Assembly: GCA_022563855.1 (NCBI GenBank) | Contig: JADFMN010000004.1 | Coordinates: 62,001 to 126,000 of the forward strand | DNA: 64,000 nt | Origin: Armatimonadota bacterium | GTDB lineage: Bacteria; Armatimonadota; Fimbriimonadia; Fimbriimonadales; Fimbriimonadaceae | Direction of reading: 5' to 3' | Shown: piece after piece, positions 59,546 through 64,000 of the stretch | Layout: every line of letters starts with the position of its first letter | Position numbering within the stretch: the first letter of the stretch is position 1 | The notes under the pieces: generated by a model | Told to the model about the DNA's origin: nothing | The model's input: only the letters and a program-made list of their open reading frames with translations | Databases searched by the model: none | Program-made: the position numbers and the translations under genes

Positions 59546-62292
59546 CGGCCTGCCCCCGTTCGCACTATAAACTTGTGGGTCTGCGCACGAGCGATGAACA
59601 TATATCGCCCTCGTCCGATGTACCTGCGCGTTCTGTCTGCGTCGAGGTCGATGAGGGTAAGCGACTTGCGCCTCATCATCGGCTTGAACTCAAGAACGTA
59701 GCGCCTGCCCGGCACGAGTCCCTCGGCCAAGATCGAGAACTCATCCTGTGACCCCCAGAGACGTATGTCCTTGTAAAGCCGTCTTCCGTTCGCAATCGAC
59801 AGCTGCATGCCTGCGGGGTTTGGCGGAAGGGTAACGTCTTCGCTCGGTCGTACCGCCCGGAGTCCGTTTGTGGCCTGTCCGATGACGATCGGCGAACGCG
59901 ACCGGAGCGGATCTCGAAGAACGATCTCGGTCTCCCACCGTTTCGGTGTGTACGACCAGTATTCGGGCAGACCAAGCGGCCTGAGCGATCCGCCGCCGAC
60001 GCCAGACCGCGAGCGGTGCGAGGCCGGAACGAAAATCAGAACTGCGCCTTCCGGGCGCAGCGCCCTCACGAAGTACGACTTGCCCGGCTGCAAGACTGTG
60101 ACGGGCAGGATCGTCCCCGTATCGGGATTGCCTCCGGCTGGCGCAAACTCGAAGACTGTGCTGCCGACCGACACGCCAGCCGCCTCGATGAAAGTTGAAA
60201 CGGATTCGGACGAGACGGTGACGAGCAGATCGCTGGTGCTGATCGACTCTTGGAACGGGACGGAGACCATGTTCCAGCCGGGCTGCAGCGAAACGACCAC
60301 CGGCACGTCCGGCGCGGTTCGGCCGTCGACCTGCACCGTCGCCGCCGATCCAGCCCGAACGAAATACCCCAATCCCGACAGGAATTGACCTTCGGTTGGG
60401 AACAGATCGAACGAGTTTGTCACTGCGTTCCACCTCGCGAACAGCGTTTCGCCGAAAGACTGCTGCAGCAGATCGGCGGGGTGAATCCGGTACGGCTGCA
60501 GCGGCAAGCCGATCATCTCCAGCCGAGCGAGCTTGTTGAGCTGATAGGAAACCTCCATCGTCGGCGGTCGAAGATCGAGCCCGATGCTGCCGACGCTTTT
60601 GTTCACCTTTCGCGTGAAAGCCTCTACAGGTCCTGCGCCGACGTCTAGGAATACTCGAACGATGAGCGCTTGCCCTTTGTCGTAGGACGTATCGGAAATC
60701 AACGTACCGAACGCAAAGTTGAGAACCGGAATATCTGTTGCCGATCCGCCGACCCAGTCGACCGATACGCTGTACTCTCCGGGTGACAAAGCCGGCAGCC
60801 CGGTCAACGTGCCGTAGAAGTTCTTCGGCGTGGGATCGGTGATGGTTGCGATCGCTCCTGCCGGCAAGTACAGTCGCGCGTTGTTCCCTTCAAACGGTAG
60901 ATCGACGGCCACCCGGTACGGCTCGCCGCCGAACGTCGCCTCTGGGAAGTTCGGAACGACCGAGCCCCATGCGGCTGTCACGTTGATCAAGTCGTCCTGT
61001 GCGTTCGTGAAGAACCTCACGAAGTCCGGGCGCCAAAAGATCGGATAGCTGCGACCGGTCAGCAAAGTCTCGTCGCCGAACTTGTCTGTGCGAAAGGCGT
61101 TCAGCACAATCCCGAAGACGCCGAAGTCACCGGACACGGCAGGAGGAATTGGAAACGCCTCCGCGAGAAGCTTGAGGCCTGGCGTCAGCGTGTTGTCGAG
61201 TATGTACTGCCTCTTAGTCCACGGCTCGAACTCCAAGCCCTCCACCGTTGTGCCAGGCTGGCCGGTGAGGAAGTCCAGCACATCCTGCCCCAGTTGCAAC
61301 AGCTGTGGCTCGGTCTGATAGCCGGCAGGAGCCGCGTAGTAACGGCCGTTGAACTCGGCGAAGAAACCTGGGTACTGAACGCCGACTTTCAGCCACGTCG
61401 TCCCAACCATTTTGTACCGCAGCAGGAAAATGCCTCCGGTGTTGCCGCCCGGCGGCAGGGGCGTGTCGAGCAGGTTCGGGGCGATGAAAGCAGGTCCGCC
61501 CAATGCCGGCTGGTTGTACCAGTCGTAAAACACCGTGACGTCGTACAGGCTTTCTAGGGTCAGCTCGACCTCCTCGGACGTGACGGGATTAGGAATGCTG
61601 CCGGCTGAGCGCGAGACCATCATCGCCGCCGCCCGCACGAATCCCTCTTGATACGACTCAAACGGATAGGTCTTGTCGCCAGCGTAAGCGAGCAGCATCG
61701 TGTGGATGTAGTTGACCGCTGTGGCCGCCGGACTGAAAAAGACGGGGAATCGGATTTCCGGGCCGTCGGGACCGTTCGGCACGTAGTACCCGCCGGCGAC
61801 GGCCAACCGGTCTTGGATGTCGGCGTCGTAGTTGAGGACGTGAACAACTCCACCGACGTCCGGCATTCCGAAGATGGCGTTCATCGCCGGCCTTGCCGCG
61901 GTGAACACAGACTCCAGCCACGCTCGGTACTCGGCAGGAAAGGCTCGCGCGCCGGCAGTGTCGAACGTCGGTATGATATCTGCGCCAAAACCGCGCCCGC
62001 TCGGGTTGAGCGGCAGCGGCACGCCGTTCTCAGTCAGGATTACGCGAACTGGCAGCGTGAAGACGTCCTGCGGCAATCCGTGCTCTATCCTGAAGAGCCG
62101 ACTGGCTTCGCTGAGCGTCGCGGTCCGACGGGCGTACTGTCGCACGGCCGCGTCGGCAAGGTCCATGATATCGGAGCGCGAGCGAGAACCGCCGACCTCG
62201 ACATACAGGTCGCTTGCGCCCGCCAATCCGGCAATAAATGTAGCGGCGGCCGCCACGATGAGCGGCCGCGAGATGCTCCGAACCAAGTTCAC
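59542..62292 (-). CDS. Large secreted protein of unknown function
   Basis: 916 residues with a signal peptide (about 1-26) and a GTG start that has GAGGTAA upstream. The N-terminal half (to about 500) has a gluzincin-like overall look but no HExxH is present. The C-terminal half has beta-sandwich segments and a pattern of PGWNMVSVPF, PGKSYFVRALRPEG, found in surface proteins of the FlgD/T9SS-tail kind. No family is recognised. It sits between two lipoproteins in the same operon. Confidence 0.78.
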   Translation of the reverse strand: MNLVRSISRPLIVAAAATFIAGLAGASDLYVEVGGSRSRSDIMDLADAAVRQYARRTATLSEASRLFRIEHGLPQDVFTLPVRVILTENGVPLPLNPSGRGFGADIIPTFDTAGARAFPAEYRAWLESVFTAARPAMNAIFGMPDVGGVVHVLNYDADIQDRLAVAGGYYVPNGPDGPEIRFPVFFSPAATAVNYIHTMLLAYAGDKTYPFESYQEGFVRAAAMMVSRSAGSIPNPVTSEEVELTLESLYDVTVFYDWYNQPALGGPAFIAPNLLDTPLPPGGNTGGIFLLRYKMVGTTWLKVGVQYPGFFAEFNGRYYAAPAGYQTEPQLLQLGQDVLDFLTGQPGTTVEGLEFEPWTKRQYILDNTLTPGLKLLAEAFPIPPAVSGDFGVFGIVLNAFRTDKFGDETLLTGRSYPIFWRPDFVRFFTNAQDDLINVTAAWGSVVPNFPEATFGGEPYRVAVDLPFEGNNARLYLPAGAIATITDPTPKNFYGTLTGLPALSPGEYSVSVDWVGGSATDIPVLNFAFGTLISDTSYDKGQALIVRVFLDVGAGPVEAFTRKVNKSVGSIGLDLRPPTMEVSYQLNKLARLEMIGLPLQPYRIHPADLLQQSFGETLFARWNAVTNSFDLFPTEGQFLSGLGYFVRAGSAATVQVDGRTAPDVPVVVSLQPGWNMVSVPFQESISTSDLLVTVSSESVSTFIEAAGVSVGSTVFEFAPAGGNPDTGTILPVTVLQPGKSYFVRALRPEGAVLIFVPASHRSRSGVGGGSLRPLGLPEYWSYTPKRWETEIVLRDPLRSRSPIVIGQATNGLRAVRPSEDVTLPPNPAGMQLSIANGRRLYKDIRLWGSQDEFSILAEGLVPGRRYVLEFKPMMRRKSLTLIDLDADRTRRYIGRGRYMFIARAQTHKFIVRTGAGR

Positions 62293-62307
62293 TAAAGTCA
62301 GTTACCT

Positions 62308-63621
62308 CTATCCTAGGAAGGAGTCAATGGCCGTGATCGTTCGAGCTGACCAGTCACCGTTCACTCCCAGGACGAGGTAATAGTATGTCTTGCCGGGCAC
62401 CAGGCCAGGGCCGTTGTAGACGTAAGAGGTGCCAAATGCGGGGTCGAGTTCGTTGCTCCAGAAGACGTCGACCCCTACGCCGGGGAACTCTTCGAACAGG
62501 AAAACGATGTACTCTGAGGCCAGCGAGCCCGCTTGCCACCGGAACGTTAGGGGTCCGAACGATGGGGGGAGCAGCGTTAATGGAGCAAGCGTGTCTACCA
62601 CGACCCTGTCACTCAGTTCGCTCTCCGATCCCGCGGCCGGATAGTCCGTTGCGATGGCTGTGACCGCATAAGAGTACGTCGAGGCTGTGCCGACGCTCAT
62701 GTCGACGTAGTACCCGGCTAGCGGGTCGGCCAGAAAGTCGAGGAACGAAAGCGCTCCGAACGCCGAGTTCGCTCTGTAAATGCCGAAGCCAAGAAGGTCA
62801 GGGCTCGTTGGATCATCCCAGAACACATCGACTTCGACAAGCGTCCCAACAGGAAGGTGTGCTTGACTGTTCTGCTCGCCGGTTGCCATCGCTTCTCGAC
62901 GAGGATCTATCTGTGACTTGACGTACTCGATCGCGTCGACGCCAAAACCGCGGCCAGCCAGTCCGAAGCCGGGAGAGACCCAGGAAACCGCTTCGACCCC
63001 GGTCGGAGGCTCCATGAACGGTGAACCGGCGTTGCCCAGTACGAAGTTCAGCGTGCGCGACTCGCGCGCTGACAGCACGACGTCCTCTTGGTCGGAGCGG
63101 AACGTTCGAGCCGTTGCGCTGATCGTGTAGACGTAATCCGGCAGAAGGTTCGACAGTAAGTAAACGCCATCGGCATTCGTAAACGTTCTCGCGCTGCTAC
63201 CGGCGCCGTTGTAGGCGTACACCGAAACGTTCTCAAGGAGGAACCCCTCTCGATCCTTCACTACGCCGTGTACGTGTGCCGCTTCGCTAGCGACTCCGAC
63301 GATGATGTTGACGCTCTGCGTGACCTCGTTTTCAAAGTCGAGCGTCCAGTTGACTCCGAGGTACCTGACTCCGTTCTTAAAAATCTCCGCCTGGACGCGC
63401 ACCTCGCCTGCACGCACGTTCTCAAGGACATAGGCGCCTGTCGGCGAAGTGAACGTTAGCGCATCGTCCGTCCACACCTTCGCGTCGCGCACCGGGTTGT
63501 TGTCGATGTCTAGAACCGTGCCAGTAATCGACGACGTGAATGGTCCGCTAAAGCCGCCACAACCGCCGAGGCCGGCGCATATCACGCAAGCTAGAACAGG
63601 AATCCAAAGTGCTTTTCGCAT
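62308..63621 (-). CDS. Lipoprotein with carboxypeptidase-regulatory and fibronectin-like domains
   Basis: 437 residues from the ATG at 63621 (AGGTGA site 7-8 nt upstream). The leader ends AGLGGC, a lipobox. Two CarboxypepD_reg-like segments follow: SITGTVLDIDNNPVRDAKVW and HVHGVVKDREGFLLENVSVY. After about residue 200 there is a fibronectin-type region with DVFWDDPTSPDLLGFGIYR and the closing GLVPGKTYYYLVLGVNG. Probably on the cell surface or in the periplasm. Function unknown. Confidence 0.82.
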   Translation of the reverse strand: MRKALWIPVLACVICAGLGGCGGFSGPFTSSITGTVLDIDNNPVRDAKVWTDDALTFTSPTGAYVLENVRAGEVRVQAEIFKNGVRYLGVNWTLDFENEVTQSVNIIVGVASEAAHVHGVVKDREGFLLENVSVYAYNGAGSSARTFTNADGVYLLSNLLPDYVYTISATARTFRSDQEDVVLSARESRTLNFVLGNAGSPFMEPPTGVEAVSWVSPGFGLAGRGFGVDAIEYVKSQIDPRREAMATGEQNSQAHLPVGTLVEVDVFWDDPTSPDLLGFGIYRANSAFGALSFLDFLADPLAGYYVDMSVGTASTYSYAVTAIATDYPAAGSESELSDRVVVDTLAPLTLLPPSFGPLTFRWQAGSLASEYIVFLFEEFPGVGVDVFWSNELDPAFGTSYVYNGPGLVPGKTYYYLVLGVNGDWSARTITAIDSFLG

Positions 63622-63665
63622 GGCTTTCACCTGGGACAAGATCAAACGCTTCACAAGCCTATCCG

Positions 63666-64000
63666 TTACGAGCGGTAAAAGTCGAACACGAGATCAATGT
63701 CGAATCCGCGCGAACTGTACGCCCCGGTAGATATGAACGGATCGCTGTTGCGGACGTTCCGAATCCGGTAAGCGAATTGAAGCGCCAGGCTCCTCCATAT
63801 TTGATACCGGTACGTGACCCCTACGTCAGACTCGATTTGCGCAAGATAACCAGTAGTATTACCGGCCCGAACGTTCACTGCCAACGAATGTCGTGACCCG
63901 AGTCGGTACCCGAGCGCGGCGTCAACGCTAGCCGAGTTTTGGCCGAACGTTCCGCTTCCGCCCGAGAGCATGAGCCCGTAAATCACCGAGTACGACCAAA
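63666..64000 (-). CDS. C-terminal part of an outer-membrane beta-barrel protein, cut by the right edge
   Basis: The frame is open to the window edge, so only the last 110 residues are visible. They alternate polar and hydrophobic residues in strands (ASVDAALGYRLGSRHSLAV, VGVTYRYQIWRSLALQFAY, FDIDLVFDFYRS), as in barrel proteins, although the last residue is serine rather than aromatic. It heads the leftward operon of lipoproteins and the OstA-like gene. Confidence 0.7.
   Translation of the reverse strand, partial: WSYSVIYGLMLSGGSGTFGQNSASVDAALGYRLGSRHSLAVNVRAGNTTGYLAQIESDVGVTYRYQIWRSLALQFAYRIRNVRNSDPFISTGAYSSRGFDIDLVFDFYRS

Overview
The window reads as a compact, moderately GC-rich bacterial chromosome from a diderm that makes lipid A. 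It has lpxC and lpxD, an OmpH/Skp chaperone, BamA, TamB, an OstA/LptA-like protein, lipoproteins and part of an outer-membrane barrel. Several gene families (S9 peptidase, DUF1080, TcmP/Gp37, DUF1611, and a binding-protein/permease fusion) together with the envelope would suit Armatimonadota (Fimbriimonadia), but that placement is inference and no rRNA is present. Gene density is high: many starts and stops overlap by 1 to 32 bp, and convergent pairs overlap as well. No tRNA, CRISPR array or transposase was recognised.

Left part (1-20 kb): a secreted protein cut by the edge; a 61-residue ORF coupled to a FAD oxidoreductase; then a long leftward run of lipA, tamB, bamA, skp, a coiled-coil lipoprotein, lpxD and lpxC, which is an outer-membrane assembly and lipid A block. 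To its right lie priA, a four-helix-bundle (S23-type) gene framed by inverted arrays of a 10-bp repeat, a sulfatase whose C-terminus is encoded by that array, an unknown secreted protein and a methyltransferase.

Middle (20-45 kb): an ABC binding protein fused to its permease; recA-recX-ymdB with a near-consensus promoter; cdsA, an orphan ABC ATPase and valS, with two parS-type palindromes 1 kb apart; a leftward recF-DUF721-comEC-MBL operon in which ComEC is split in two; and, upstream of recF, an AT-rich gap with degenerate DnaA boxes that could be oriC. Then come RDD and DUF58 genes sharing one divergent promoter, an acyl-CoA ligase, a dgcA-dgcN-like pair (N-acetyl-D-glutamate route) facing an NlpC/P60 peptidase, purS-purQ, and a deacetylase-like unknown.

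Right part (45-64 kb) is more accessory: a TetR regulator with a likely operator, an S9 peptidase, a TcmP/Gp37-Gp68 two-gene cassette, small orphan proteins, dispersed repeats, a DUF1080 protein, and the most unusual gene of the window: a type IIG-like protein whose methyltransferase stops after the SAM-binding part and continues into an AlbA_2 (Schlafen-type) domain. PHP, cyclic-nucleotide-binding and HD-domain proteins follow. The window ends in a leftward envelope operon (barrel protein, lipoprotein, large secreted protein, lipoprotein, OstA-like).

A recurring regulatory theme is a TAnnnT -10 element only 6-8 nt before the start codon (lipA, RDD, DUF58, the methyltransferase, dgcA, the PHP gene), which suggests frequent leaderless transcription.
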